From contig NZ_KE383880.1 of the NCBI RefSeq assembly GCF_000422585.1, positions 224,069-288,068 on the forward strand: 64,000 bases of DNA, given 5' to 3'. The notes under the pieces are model-generated. The model saw nothing but the letters and a program-made list of their open reading frames with translations, had not been told where the DNA came from and made no database searches. Below, piece by piece: positions 44,350 to 54,406 of this stretch; within the stretch, counting starts at the first letter, position 1, and each line of letters starts with the position of its first letter. A program made the position numbers and the translations under genes. This DNA comes from Hugenholtzia roseola DSM 9546. Its GTDB lineage: Bacteria > Bacteroidota > Bacteroidia > Cytophagales > Bernardetiaceae.

Positions 44350-45204
44350 ATGCTTTTAGAAAATATGAACCACTATTTTAAAGCCATTTTTAGCACCTTC
44401 CAAACGCTCTTACAGGGCTTGCGTCTTACGCAAAGGCACTTCAATAAGGCTGCTTTTTCACCTGCACGCCAAGAATTTTCGCCGCCCTCTGCCTCTTATT
44501 TTCAGGGCGTTACGCCTCAATCAAGCCAAATAGAAACACTTAGGTATCCCTTCGTACTTCCTACCTTGCCCGACCATGCACGCCATAAATTACACAATGA
44601 AATAGACGATTGTATTGTTTGTAATAAATGCGCCGAAGTATGCCCCGTAGATTGCATAGAAATAGAGGGGATTCGCGCCACTGCACCCATTGGCACAACT
44701 TCAGACGGCACAAGTATTCGCATTTGGGCAGCGAAATTCAATATAGATATGGCAAAGTGTTGTTATTGCGGACTTTGTACGGCTGTCTGTCCTACCGAGT
44801 GCCTGACCATGACTCCCGATTACGACTGGACAACCCCCAACTTGATAGAAATGATAGTTCCCTTTTCAAAATTGAGCGAGGAAGAAGCCCAAGCCAAAAA
44901 AATGGAATTAGACGCTTTCAATGCCAAGAAAAAGCAGGCGCAAGAAAGCAAGGACGCTACCCCTACCAGCCCAGCTACACAAGCGGAAACGCCAAATCCG
45001 AAACCTATTTTAAAACCGAGCATTAAAATTAAACTCAATACGCCTTCAAAAGAAAACAAGTCAAATCCTGAAAGCCCCCCCCAAGAGGCAGAAAATGCGG
45101 CTTCTCCTTCTTTGGAAAAGAAAGAAAAGCCGCAGGGCGAAAGTTCTCAAAATAAAAAACCTGTCTTCAAAATCAAACTGCCACCGCCCAAAACAGAGGA
45201 CTAA
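44350..45204 (+). CDS. nuoI: NADH-quinone oxidoreductase subunit I-like ferredoxin with C-terminal tail
   Basis: About 284 residues from the ATG at 44350; an upstream TTG at 44335 is possible. Two 4Fe-4S motifs, CIVCNKCAEVCP and CCYCGLCTAVCP, and the segment LRYPFVLPTLPDHARHKLH match NuoI, which passes electrons within complex I. The last 110 residues are disordered and rich in P, K, E and S, with two similar motifs SIKIKLNTP and FKIKLPPP; this extension is not part of ordinary NuoI. No other nuo gene is in the window. It converges with proline dehydrogenase. Confidence 0.85.
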   Translation: MLLENMNHYFKAIFSTFQTLLQGLRLTQRHFNKAAFSPARQEFSPPSASYFQGVTPQSSQIETLRYPFVLPTLPDHARHKLHNEIDDCIVCNKCAEVCPVDCIEIEGIRATAPIGTTSDGTSIRIWAAKFNIDMAKCCYCGLCTAVCPTECLTMTPDYDWTTPNLIEMIVPFSKLSEEEAQAKKMELDAFNAKKKQAQESKDATPTSPATQAETPNPKPILKPSIKIKLNTPSKENKSNPESPPQEAENAASPSLEKKEKPQGESSQNKKPVFKIKLPPPKTED

Positions 45205-45217
45205 ACTCCTTGATTTC

Positions 45218-46441
45218 CTATTGCTTGCGGCGTTGTGCTTCTTTTTTGACCAGCAAAAATTCGCGACTACTTTGTCCTGCAATGGAGGTGTTTTCCGCCG
45301 CCCGACGGAAAAGATAGGGCAAAACCGCCTTGACGGGACCATAGGGAACATATTTTGCCACATTGTAGCCTGCGGCAGCCAAATTGTAGGAAATATTGTC
45401 GCTCATTCCGTATAATTGGGCAAAGAAAACGTTGGGGTTGTTTTTGGCTATGCCATATTTTTCCATCAATAAAGTCAAATAATAAGAACTTAATTCGTTG
45501 TGCGTACCTGCACAAAGGGCAATTCGCTGCCTTTTTTCCATACAAAATTCGAGGGCAGCATTGAAATCGCGGTCTGTGCTGGCTTTATCGGGTTGCATGG
45601 GGTCGGGATAGCCTTTTTCTTTGGCACGATTGCGCTCTTTTTCTAAATACGCACCTCTTACTAATTTCACACCTACATAATAATTGCCTTTTACCGCTTC
45701 GCGATAGGCTTTTTTCAAATTTTCCAATCTATCAGCCACATACATTTGCAGGGTATTATATACAATGGCTTCCTCTTTGTTATACTTTTCCATCATTTGA
45801 TAGGCTAAAGCATCAATCGTTCCCTGCATCCACGTTTCTTCACCATCAATAAAAATGCGGACTTTGTTTTCGTAAGCCGCCTTACAAATTTCATCTACGC
45901 GGCGTTGCAAGTTCTGCCAAGCCTCCTCTTCTTTTGCATCAAGCGGCTGCTGTTGCTGAATTTTGGTGAGCAAATCGGAAAAACCAATACCCGTAACTTT
46001 AAAGACGCAAAACGGAATTGCCTGACTTTCCCCTTTGGCACGTTGGATAGTGCGAATAATCTCCTCTTTTGTCTTTTCAAAACCCGCAGGCGACTTTTCA
46101 CCTTCTACGGAATAGTCCAAGATAGTTCCGATACCACCTTGTGCCAACTTTTGTATAGAAAGTTCGCAATCCTCGATGCTTCTACCGCCGCAAAAATGAC
46201 TAAATAGCGTCTTTCTCACTACCCATTCTACCATAGGTAGGTGCATTTTAAAGGCAAGTTGTAGGAATTTTGTACCAAAACTTACTAAACTATTTTGGTT
46301 CATCGACCAAAATAAAAGATACATTTTTTTCAATTCTGCACCAGAGCGGCTTGCAAAGGCAATTTGTGTATTTTCAAAAGACACATTTTTTTGGGCAGCA
46401 GCCACAATTTCGAGGGGTGAAAGCGTCGTGGAGGTAATCAT
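45218..46441 (-). CDS. Proline dehydrogenase
   Basis: About 407 residues from MITSTTLSPLEIV; an upstream ATG at 46486 would add 15 hydrophobic residues. The FAD-binding barrel of PRODH is present: LSIQKLAQGGIGTILDYSVEGE, VRIFIDGEETWMQ, YYVGVKLVRGAYLEKER and AENTSIAGQSSRE at the C-terminus. It oxidises proline to pyrroline-5-carboxylate. The dehydrogenase for the next step is not fused to it and not adjacent. Confidence 0.93.
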   Translation of the reverse strand: MITSTTLSPLEIVAAAQKNVSFENTQIAFASRSGAELKKMYLLFWSMNQNSLVSFGTKFLQLAFKMHLPMVEWVVRKTLFSHFCGGRSIEDCELSIQKLAQGGIGTILDYSVEGEKSPAGFEKTKEEIIRTIQRAKGESQAIPFCVFKVTGIGFSDLLTKIQQQQPLDAKEEEAWQNLQRRVDEICKAAYENKVRIFIDGEETWMQGTIDALAYQMMEKYNKEEAIVYNTLQMYVADRLENLKKAYREAVKGNYYVGVKLVRGAYLEKERNRAKEKGYPDPMQPDKASTDRDFNAALEFCMEKRQRIALCAGTHNELSSYYLTLLMEKYGIAKNNPNVFFAQLYGMSDNISYNLAAAGYNVAKYVPYGPVKAVLPYLFRRAAENTSIAGQSSREFLLVKKEAQRRKQ

Positions 46442-46601
46442 TAGGTACGGAAAATAGCGAGAGAAAATAGCGAAGGAAAATAGCAAAGAAGAAGAGAAGA
46501 AAATCTATCAAGAGAGAATCTCCCTGCAAAAATACCAAAAATTACGCAACATTGTTTTCAAACTTTGGCAAAGGCAGGCAGCGAGCAGGGGAATTTATCC
46601 A

Positions 46602-46640
46602 AAAAAAAACGCCTGCAATTTCTTTTGCAAGCGTTTTTAG
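46602..46640. terminator. Terminator downstream of infB
   Basis: AACGCCTGCAA and TTGCAAGCGTT form an 11-bp stem with one mismatch, flanked by A and T runs so that it could work in both directions. It lies about 45 bp past the infB stop. Confidence 0.7.
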
Positions 46641-46681
46641 ATAAAAGGAGCTTAATTTTTTTACAAAAAATGCCTAAGCTC

Positions 46682-49600
46682 TTAATTTTTCGCCTTTTCG
46701 CTCTCTCTCAAATCTTCGAAAGAACGCTTGACTTCTTTTTCTTCGAAGGCTTCAATTTCGTCGCCCACTTCAATATCGTTGAAGTTTTTGATAGAAATAC
46801 CGCACTCGAAGCCTTGTTTTACTTCGGCTACATCATCTTTATAGCGTTTGAGCGATTCCAAATCGCCTGTGTGAATGACAACGCCCTGTCGGACGATTCT
46901 GATTTTGCTATTGCGTTTGATATGACCGTCTGTAACCATACAGCCTGCAATCGTACCGATTTTTGAAATCTTGAAGGTTTCGCGTATCTCAACTGTACCA
47001 ACAATGACTTCTTCGATTTTGGGTGCTAAAAGCCCTACGATAGCATCTTTGACCTCGTCTAAGAGTTTGTAAATGACCGAATATTGGCGAATTTCTACGC
47101 CCTCTTGCTCTGCCAATACGCGAGCATTGCGCGAAGGACGAACTTGGAACGCCAAGATGATGGCATCGGAGGCGGTAGCCAAAAGCACGTCTGATTCAGA
47201 AATTTGCCCTACGCCCTTGTGTACGATACGAACCTCTACCTCGCTGGTAGAAAGTTTGAGCAGAGAGTCGGCAATGGCTTCGATAGAACCATCTACGTCG
47301 CCTTTGATAATCAAATTGAGCTGTTGGAAATTGCCCACAGAAAGGCGGCGGCTGATGTCGTCGAGTTTCGGACGCTTACGCGCACGAATAGACTGTTCGC
47401 GCAAAATTTGGGCGCGTTTGGTAGCGATGTCTTTGGCTTCGCGTTCCGATTCCATGACGTTGAACTTATCACCTGCCTGCGGCGCACCGCTCAAACCTAA
47501 AATCTGAACAGGCGTAGAAGGGCGTGCGGCTTTGAGTTTTTCGCCTTTGTAGTCGGTCATGGCGCGAACTTTTCCGTAGTGCGCTCCTACTAAGATAACA
47601 TCTCCAACTTTGAGTGAGCCGTTTTGTACCAAAAGGGTAGTAACGTAGCCACGCCCTTTATCGAGGGAGGCATCGATAACCGTTCCAGAGGCTTTTCGCT
47701 TCGGATTGGCTTTGAGTTCTAAAAGTTCGGCTTGTAGGGCTACTTTATCTAAGAGTTCGTCTATGGCAAGTCCTTGTTTTGCCGAAATTTCTTGCGATTG
47801 GTACTGTCCGCCCCATTCCTCGATAAGGATATTGAGGTCGGCTAATTCCTGCTTGACGCGGTTAGGATTTGCAGAAGGCTTGTCTATCTTATTGATAGCG
47901 ACAATGATAGGCACACCTGCATTGAGGGCGTGATTGATGGCTTCTTTGGTCTGTGGCATGACCCCGTCGTCGGCAGCAACCACGATAATTACAATATCCG
48001 TAACCCTTGCACCACGCGCACGCATGGCAGTAAAGGCTTCATGTCCGGGGGTGTCTAAGAAAGTGATTTTTTTCTTGTCCTTGGTCAGAACGCTATACGC
48101 GCCAATGTGCTGGGTAATGCCCCCTGCTTCGCCGTCGGCTACGCGCGTCTTGCGAATGTGGTCGAGAAGGGTAGTCTTACCATGGTCTACGTGTCCCATG
48201 ATGGTTACGATAGGAGCGCGAGGCTCTAAATCAACTTCGTCATCTTTTTCTTCCTCTTCGAGTGGGGTATTTTCTTCGGCTGTAATAAATTCAACTTTGT
48301 AGCCAAATTCTTCAGCGATAAGCTCGATGGTAGAAGCATCTAACCTTTCGTTGATGCTAATCATCATACCCAACGACATACACTTAGAGATAATTTGCCC
48401 TACGCCTACGTCCATCAGACCTGCAAACTCATTTGCCGAAATAAATTCCGTTACGCGCAAGATGCTTGCTTCGGCGGCTTCTTGTTGTAAGCGTTCCTCG
48501 GTGGCGCGTGCGTGTGCTTCGCGTCGTTCTTTTCTGATGTCGCGGCGCGAATTTTTAGATTTGCCCCCTGTTCCCATTCTGGCAAGAGTGGCGCGGATTT
48601 GCTCCTGCACTTCTTTTTCAGAGGCTTGCTCTTTTTTGCCTCTTTTCTTTCTTGCAGCCTTTGCGTCGGTAGAAGTTTTGGCGGCAGTAGAAGGTGCGGC
48701 GGCATCTTTGTCAGTTGCGGTCTTTTCTTGTGCGCCTTCGGGTTTTGCAATCACCTGCCCCAAGGAAGTAGTAGCGACAGCGGTTTCGTCGCTTCTGCGT
48801 CTGCGTCTGCGTCTGCGCTTGCGCTTATTGGGGTCGTCGGCGTTGTTTTTGTCGGCATCGGCAGAAGGAGTCTTCGAAGCGTTGTTAGAAGGCTTCTTGT
48901 CTTTGTCCTTTCTGTTGTTATTGCCTTTTTTGCCTGCTGCATTTTTAGAAGGCAACTCAATCTTTCCAAGTACGGTCAGTCCTTGCAGGCGTTCTGCCTT
49001 CGCTTCAATGACTTCCATTTTGGGTTCGAGGGTAGTATTTTCAGTATGCTGCGGCATTTTATCAGAAATCGCGTCTTGGGTCTGCGCTTTAATCGTTTCT
49101 TGGTTTAGGTCTTTGTTGGATTCTTGTGTAGGCTTGGGTTCAGGAGCTTTTTTCTGGTGGGTATCAGCATTGTGGTTCTGATTTTTCACCTCCCTATTGC
49201 CCTGTGTAGAAGGTTGTGTAGAAGAAGGCTGATTTTTAACATTTGTGTTGCTCTCTCTTCCCGAAGGTTGCGACGTTTTGTGTGCCTTTTGCTCGTCTTG
49301 TTTGCTGTCCTTTTGGTGGCTCTGTGGCTTTTGTGTGGTCGCATTTTTGCCTTCTACCGTTTCTTTCTTATCGGTTTGCTCGGTTTTAGGCGCAAGGTGC
49401 TGTGGCTCTCTGTTGGGCGGACGGTTGGGCGCGTTGTTTTTGTTTTCGGGCTGCCTTGTCTGGTTTCTATCCCCTGTCTGATTTTTATCAGTGGCTTTGT
49501 CGTTTCGGTCGTGATTGCGATTTTGCCCTCTGTTGTTTTGGTTTCTCGCCTCTCTGCGGTCGTTGCCCTGATTGCCCTTGCTCTGACTTTTGGTGTCAGG

Positions 49601-50014
49601 CAGTTCTATTTTCCCTAAAATTTTAAGTCCGCCTAAGCCGCCTTTGATGGTTTGGGGCTGTGCGGTCGGATTTTCAGGATTTGGGGCAGGATTTGAGGTT
49701 GCGTTTTCTTCTTTTTTGGGGGTCTGATTTTTCTGCACTTTGGCTTGTTGTTGTGCCTTTTTCTTCTGTGCTTGTGCATTATCAGGCGCGTTTTCATAGA
49801 TGACCCCAATTTTAATTTCGTCAGCTTCTTTTTTCAATTTAAGCGAATCGGCAAAATCTTTTCTAAGGAGGTCGTATTCTTTCTGTGAAATCTTGGCATG
49901 GGGGCTTGAATCGACGGCAAAGCCTTTCTTATCGAGATGCTCGATAAGACGCTGCCAGCTCTGATTCAGTTCGGAGGCTACTTTGGTAAGACGGTATGTT
50001 TTTTCTTCTGACAT
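46682..50014 (-). CDS. infB: Translation initiation factor IF-2
   Basis: An 1110-residue protein from [20 protein letters not shown]; an upstream ATG at 50095 gives 27 non-conserved residues. The N-terminus includes the IF-2 N1 helices, followed by about 350 residues rich in Q, N, K and E (many NQN and EKK runs), a typical variable region. An IF2_N domain precedes the GTPase: G1 [13 protein letters not shown]3 [12 protein letters not shown] and G4 NKIDKP. Domains II-IV follow to the C-terminus. It delivers initiator fMet-tRNA to the 30S subunit. Confidence 0.97.
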   Translation of the reverse strand: MSEEKTYRLTKVASELNQSWQRLIEHLDKKGFAVDSSPHAKISQKEYDLLRKDFADSLKLKKEADEIKIGVIYENAPDNAQAQKKKAQQQAKVQKNQTPKKEENATSNPAPNPENPTAQPQTIKGGLGGLKILGKIELPDTKSQSKGNQGNDRREARNQNNRGQNRNHDRNDKATDKNQTGDRNQTRQPENKNNAPNRPPNREPQHLAPKTEQTDKKETVEGKNATTQKPQSHQKDSKQDEQKAHKTSQPSGRESNTNVKNQPSSTQPSTQGNREVKNQNHNADTHQKKAPEPKPTQESNKDLNQETIKAQTQDAISDKMPQHTENTTLEPKMEVIEAKAERLQGLTVLGKIELPSKNAAGKKGNNNRKDKDKKPSNNASKTPSADADKNNADDPNKRKRRRRRRRRSDETAVATTSLGQVIAKPEGAQEKTATDKDAAAPSTAAKTSTDAKAARKKRGKKEQASEKEVQEQIRATLARMGTGGKSKNSRRDIRKERREAHARATEERLQQEAAEASILRVTEFISANEFAGLMDVGVGQIISKCMSLGMMISINERLDASTIELIAEEFGYKVEFITAEENTPLEEEEKDDEVDLEPRAPIVTIMGHVDHGKTTLLDHIRKTRVADGEAGGITQHIGAYSVLTKDKKKITFLDTPGHEAFTAMRARGARVTDIVIIVVAADDGVMPQTKEAINHALNAGVPIIVAINKIDKPSANPNRVKQELADLNILIEEWGGQYQSQEISAKQGLAIDELLDKVALQAELLELKANPKRKASGTVIDASLDKGRGYVTTLLVQNGSLKVGDVILVGAHYGKVRAMTDYKGEKLKAARPSTPVQILGLSGAPQAGDKFNVMESEREAKDIATKRAQILREQSIRARKRPKLDDISRRLSVGNFQQLNLIIKGDVDGSIEAIADSLLKLSTSEVEVRIVHKGVGQISESDVLLATASDAIILAFQVRPSRNARVLAEQEGVEIRQYSVIYKLLDEVKDAIVGLLAPKIEEVIVGTVEIRETFKISKIGTIAGCMVTDGHIKRNSKIRIVRQGVVIHTGDLESLKRYKDDVAEVKQGFECGISIKNFNDIEVGDEIEAFEEKEVKRSFEDLRESEKAKN

Positions 50015-50524
50015 ATATGGATTTTCCCGTAGTAAATTTGAGAGTATAGAGTGTTTTTGGAGTGAAACAACTAAGAAGAGACGACACGGAAACACAAAGG
50101 CATCAAAGTTTTAGAAAAGCCTTTCTAAGAGGGAGCATAACAAAGGAGAAAGCGCGTCATGCCAATTCATCATGCCAATTCACTTGTCGAGAGCGGTACA
50201 AAAATCCGTCAGGCTTTTGAGAAAGTCCCGCTTGTCCGATGCCATCAAGCCGTTAAAATAGAACGTATCAACTGCAAACTTTCGGCAAATTTACATTTTT
50301 TTTTTGGTCTTTCTACTATTTTGGTAAAAAATCTTTGTAAAACCTGCTTTTAATGCCAAGCCTGCCCCCCATTTTTGGGAAAAAAGTGCAAAAGTAAGCG
50401 CGACAGCAAGGGGCTACGCCCCAAGATAGTGGCAAGATAATCGCGCATCGTTGTTTTTGAGGAGAGAAAACAAAAGCGCGGGCTTCGAGTTATTCGAGCC
50501 AAACACTAACCCTTCTCTTTTCTT
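50015..50524. other. Divergent intergenic region, no gene found
   Basis: 510 bp between infB and the SDR gene. It is AT-rich with a GC-richer stretch near 50390-50440. No clean promoter box, repeat or RNA gene was recognised; promoters for both genes must lie here. Confidence 0.4.
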
Positions 50525-51241
50525 ATGTTTGGAAATGATTTTGAAAATAAAAATATCCTGATTGTAGGCGCAAGTAGTGGCGTGGGGGCAGCCTTAGCAC
50601 AGGAATTAGCACAGGCAGGGGCAAATCTATACACCGTTTCGCGCCGTCAGCCCGAAGGTTTTGCAAGCCACCACCTTTCGCTCGACCTTTCGGCGGCAGA
50701 TTTTACACTTACGCATCTGCCTGCAAAATTGCATGGCATTGCCTACTGTGCAGGGAGCATTACGCTCAAACCCTTCCAACGCCTCAAAAGAGAAGATTTG
50801 ATGAAAGACCATCAGATTAACGTCTTGGCGGCAATTTCGGTTTTACAACAAAGTCAAGCCGCTTTGAAGGCTGCCGAAAAAAGTAGTGTTGTCTTGTTTG
50901 GCACCGTAGCGGCGCAAACGGGCATGGGCTTTCACGCCAGTATCGCTACTGCCAAAGCTGCCCTCATTGGGCTTACGCGCTCTTTAGCCGCAGAATGGGC
51001 TTCACAAGGCACGCGCCTCAATCTTATCGAACCCTCGCTAACAGATACGCCTTTGGCTGCCGCCCTGCTCTCGTCGCCCGAAAAAAGAGAAGCCGCCGCC
51101 AAAAGACACCCGCTGGGCAAGATAGGAACGGCACACGATTTGGCTGCTACCGCCGCCTTTTTGCTTTCTGAAAAAGCCGCTTGGATTACGGGACAAACCA
51201 TAGGCGTAGATGGCGGCTTAGGCACTTTGCGCCCGATTTAG
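50525..51241 (+). CDS. Atypical short-chain dehydrogenase/reductase
   Basis: A 238-residue Rossmann protein with the cofactor motif GASSGVG (15-21) and an NNAG-like YCAG segment. The catalytic site is altered: in the expected YxxxK position the sequence is SIATAK, with Ile140 before Lys144, and Thr127 takes the place of the usual Ser. The C-terminus ITGQTIGVDGGLGTL is canonical. It may use a different mechanism or have another role than classical SDRs. An R1 element has inserted directly after its stop codon. Confidence 0.88.
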   Translation: MFGNDFENKNILIVGASSGVGAALAQELAQAGANLYTVSRRQPEGFASHHLSLDLSAADFTLTHLPAKLHGIAYCAGSITLKPFQRLKREDLMKDHQINVLAAISVLQQSQAALKAAEKSSVVLFGTVAAQTGMGFHASIATAKAALIGLTRSLAAEWASQGTRLNLIEPSLTDTPLAAALLSSPEKREAAAKRHPLGKIGTAHDLAATAAFLLSEKAAWITGQTIGVDGGLGTLRPI

Positions 51242-51244
51242 AGG

Positions 51245-51412
51245 GCAGTAATGTTAAGTTCTGTAAAAAACCTTGTTTTATCAAATCTGACACAAAATAA
51301 AATTTGGACTTAAACCCTAAGGGTCTTCAAGACCCTTAGGGTTTGGGGCATAGGACAAGGCAGTGTCTTGTCCCTACATTTGCATTTGATTTTTAGAATT
51401 TAACATCACTGC
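51245..51412 (-). mobile_element. R1 element with 10-bp target duplication
   Basis: 168 bp in reverse orientation, starting GCAGTAATGTTAAGTTCTG and ending TAACATCACTGC. GATTTAGAGG occurs directly outside at 51235-51244 and 51413-51422, a 10-bp target duplication that includes the SDR stop codon. The middle holds a 16-bp-arm palindrome (51312-51344). Confidence 0.88.
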
Positions 51413-51809
51413 GATTTAGAGGTGCAAGGTTAGGTTTTAAAAGCCCTTTGCCAGTACAACAAGGTAGGAAAAAGACTTGCCTTGTTCGAGGGCAGGTTGA
51501 AACAAAAAGACAGGTTCAAAGTCAAGATGAGTTTTAAAAAAGTCTTATTTTGTTTAAAGTTTGAAATCAAAAAACTTTTGTAGAGATTAGCCTTACTTCG
51601 GTTTAGAAGTAGGTAAGATTGGCGGATAACTTACAAAAAAATAGATTTTATACTGCCTATAAATACTTGAAAGCCAAGACTCTACACAGATAAAAGCCTG
51701 TATTACAAAAAGCTATCTAAACCAAAAAAACAACCCCACACAAGAGTAAAGGGCTGTTTGGTAAAAGGACTAAAACCTACAAAGATTATCCTGTTTGTTT
51801 TGCCCATTT
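51413..51809. other. Intergenic region downstream of R1, terminator only
   Basis: About 400 bp, AT-rich. Apart from the terminator of the TonB receptor gene I see no gene, promoter or repeat. Confidence 0.5.
51723..51759 (-). terminator. Terminator of the TonB receptor gene
   Basis: On the minus strand AAACAGCCC pairs with GGGTTGTTT (one G-U pair), with a 14-nt loop and a following T-run. It lies about 50 bp past the receptor stop codon. Confidence 0.65.
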
Positions 51810-54245
51810 TCAGAATTGTATGCGGTATAGGATATCGACAAAAAAGCCCAACTGATAGACCTCATTTACTTGGTCTGTAACTTCATTGTAGCGTTTTTGG
51901 AAGATATTTTCCCTATTAGTTAGATTTTGAAAGTCTAAGAAAAATTGTTGTGAGATTTTACGTTTTTGGCTATTCAAGCGATAACCCACTTTGAAGTCCC
52001 AACGGAAATAGGGTTCGAATCGCTCACTGAAAGCATTTTCTTCTTGCAAGACTTCCGCACCGTTGTTTGCCCTTGTCGCTTCCAAATCTACGGGGGTGTA
52101 AAATCTTCCGCCTGCTGTCGTTATTTTTGTGTCCAAAGTAATTGCATTGCGGTCGTCTTTTCCAAACTGAAATTCTTTGCCTGCCAAAAGGTTCAAGACA
52201 TGGCGATTATTGAAGGCAGTGTTGCGCTCGATGCCGTCGCTGCCCTTGTATTTGGATTCAAAGAGCGAACCCGTAAGAAGCACGTAATAATTTTGGTTGA
52301 AGAACTTTTCTAAGGTAATTTCTAAGCCATAATTAGAGCCTGTGCCTTCATTTACCAAAAATCCTCTTTGTTCTGACACAAAATTTGCCCCCAAATTGAG
52401 CGCGGAATAAGAACTGCTGCGGCTTTCGATGGGTACATTTTGGATATTTTGATAATAGGTTTCGACTTTGAGTCGCCAATCAGGTGCAAATTTCCAGTCG
52501 TAAGCCAAAACAAAGTGGTGGCTTTGTGTAAAGCCCAAATCTTTATTGGTTTGCTTAAAAGTGCCGTCGCTCATCTTGGTTTCGTAGAGTAAAATGGGCA
52601 AAGACTGCATTTGTGAATGTAATCCGTAAGCTATGCTCAGGCTTTGGGTATTGCTCAAATCAAAGGTTAGCCCCAAGCGCGGCTCTAAGGCGGTGCTTTG
52701 GTTGAAATTTAAATACTGAAAATGTAGTCCTGTATTTAAAGTAATGTTATCCGAAAACTTGTATTTACCCTGCGCAAATAGTTGAATGAGTGGTAGGCTA
52801 CCCTCAAAATCGCGCACTTTTTCCCAATCGGGGAGTCCGTCTTGGTCTAAATCGGGCTTGTTGTTGCGGCTATCATTTTGAGATTGTACGTTGAAAAATT
52901 CATACAAAAAACCTGTTCTTAGTGTAAATCGCGGACTTATTTTGCTATTAAGCTGTGAAGAAATGGAGTAGGTAGTTGTAAGGTCATCTATCTCTACTGC
53001 TCTAAACTTTGTCCTTGTACCGTCTAAATTGAGGTAGTTGTCCTGATTGTAGAGGCTTTGTGCGGCACTTGTAGAAACTACGGTTTTGAGATAGGTATCT
53101 TTACCCCAAAACATTTGATGGGAAAGCCCTACAATTCCCAATTTTGAGTCTGCGCGAGCGTCTTGGTTAGGATTAGCAAAGAGGTCGTTTTCGTCTGTTT
53201 CGGAAGCCAGAAACTCTATGTCGCTTAGTCCGCCCATGCCAAATAGCTGAAAACGTCCTGCTTTGGTATTACCAAAATTAAACTTAAACGAAATATCTTG
53301 GTAGTTGGGAACGGCATTGCTACCTATCGGAATCAGCCCCAAACTCACAAAAGAGTAGCGGTAGCTTATTAGAAAAGAGCTATTATTTTTACGGCTAAGA
53401 GGTCCTTCGAGCAATGCCTCTACGCCTGCCACTGCACCTAATTGTATGGTTGCTTCAAATTTGTCGGGGTTGCCACTTCTGAAATTAACATCAAAAACGC
53501 CTGCCGTCGCATTTCCATATTCAGAGGCAAAAGCTCCCGTCATAAAATCGGAAGTAGAAAGTAAGTTGGGATTTAAGGCACTAACGGGTCCGCCTGTAGT
53601 ACCCAAAGTAGCAAAGTGGTTCGGATTTGGAATGGGTATGCCCTCCAAACGCCAAAGAACGCCTGTGGGCGAGTTTCCGCGAATGACAATGTCATTGCGC
53701 GAGTCGTTGGAAGTACTCACGCCTGCAAAATTACTGACCAGACGGGCTACATCAAGCCGCCCACCTGCAAATCGTGTAACCTCTTCTAAATTAAAGGTTC
53801 TGGCACTCACAACGGACATGTCATTTAGAGGTTTGTCCTTATCGGAATCGGCAGTAACGACGATTGCGTCCAGAGATTCTAGGGATTCTTCTAATTTGAC
53901 GGTCAGATAGACTTCTTTTCCTGCCGTTATCAAGACGTTGGGCAAAGTCAGAGATTTATAGCCTATGTAATTAACGATAAAATTTTGCCTACCCAAAGGC
54001 ACATTTTTCAGGACAAAATTGCCTTCTACATCAGACACTGCGCCTACCGTTGTGGTGGTGCTATCGCTGCTTACCAAAGTAATCGTTGCGCCAATTAAGG
54101 GAGCTTCCGATTCAGTGTCTATAATCGTACCTTTTACAGTTTGCTGTCCGCTGGCATTTTGCGCCATTGTAAGGAACATCAAAAAGAGTAAGGGGAGTAT
54201 CAAAGTTTTAAAACCAAGTCTTTGTTTGGTTAGAACTATACGCAT
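51810..54245 (-). CDS. TonB-dependent outer-membrane receptor
   Basis: About 811 residues from MRIVLTKQRLGFK; an upstream ATG at 54284 would overlap the promoter's -7 box. A signal peptide is followed by a carboxypeptidase-regulatory-like domain (VKGTIIDTESEAPLIGATITLV), a plug domain (DVARLVSNFAGVSTSNDSRNDIVIRGNSPTG) and a 22-strand-type barrel ending in aromatic Phe (LYRIQF). It is not a SusC type with a SusD partner. The substrate is unknown. It lies downstream of a LytTR regulator on the same strand. Confidence 0.9.
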   Translation of the reverse strand: MRIVLTKQRLGFKTLILPLLFLMFLTMAQNASGQQTVKGTIIDTESEAPLIGATITLVSSDSTTTTVGAVSDVEGNFVLKNVPLGRQNFIVNYIGYKSLTLPNVLITAGKEVYLTVKLEESLESLDAIVVTADSDKDKPLNDMSVVSARTFNLEEVTRFAGGRLDVARLVSNFAGVSTSNDSRNDIVIRGNSPTGVLWRLEGIPIPNPNHFATLGTTGGPVSALNPNLLSTSDFMTGAFASEYGNATAGVFDVNFRSGNPDKFEATIQLGAVAGVEALLEGPLSRKNNSSFLISYRYSFVSLGLIPIGSNAVPNYQDISFKFNFGNTKAGRFQLFGMGGLSDIEFLASETDENDLFANPNQDARADSKLGIVGLSHQMFWGKDTYLKTVVSTSAAQSLYNQDNYLNLDGTRTKFRAVEIDDLTTTYSISSQLNSKISPRFTLRTGFLYEFFNVQSQNDSRNNKPDLDQDGLPDWEKVRDFEGSLPLIQLFAQGKYKFSDNITLNTGLHFQYLNFNQSTALEPRLGLTFDLSNTQSLSIAYGLHSQMQSLPILLYETKMSDGTFKQTNKDLGFTQSHHFVLAYDWKFAPDWRLKVETYYQNIQNVPIESRSSSYSALNLGANFVSEQRGFLVNEGTGSNYGLEITLEKFFNQNYYVLLTGSLFESKYKGSDGIERNTAFNNRHVLNLLAGKEFQFGKDDRNAITLDTKITTAGGRFYTPVDLEATRANNGAEVLQEENAFSERFEPYFRWDFKVGYRLNSQKRKISQQFFLDFQNLTNRENIFQKRYNEVTDQVNEVYQLGFFVDILYRIQF

Positions 54246-54277
54246 GATTTGGAAAGGTTTTAGGTTGAAGCACCTTG

Positions 54278-54310
54278 CAAACATAGCGTTTTGAATCCTA
54301 AACGATACAA
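54278..54310 (-). promoter_or_regulatory. Promoter of the TonB receptor gene
   Basis: On the minus strand: -33 TTG (54308-54310), 22 bp, then TATGTTTG (54278-54285). It lies 32 bp before the ATG at 54245 and supports that start. Confidence 0.6.
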
Positions 54311-54406
54311 GCCTCTCAAAGCGATGTGATAAGTGGGCAGTTCTTTTTGATAAAACGACTTTCTTAGGGCTGTATGGGAAGGTTTAGGGATAGATGGGCG
54401 CATTTT

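Noticed and set aside
48327..49181. Plus-strand open frame of 284 residues opposite infB
   Set aside because: It is rich in S, L and R and mirrors the low-complexity N-terminal part of IF-2; it has no domain of its own.
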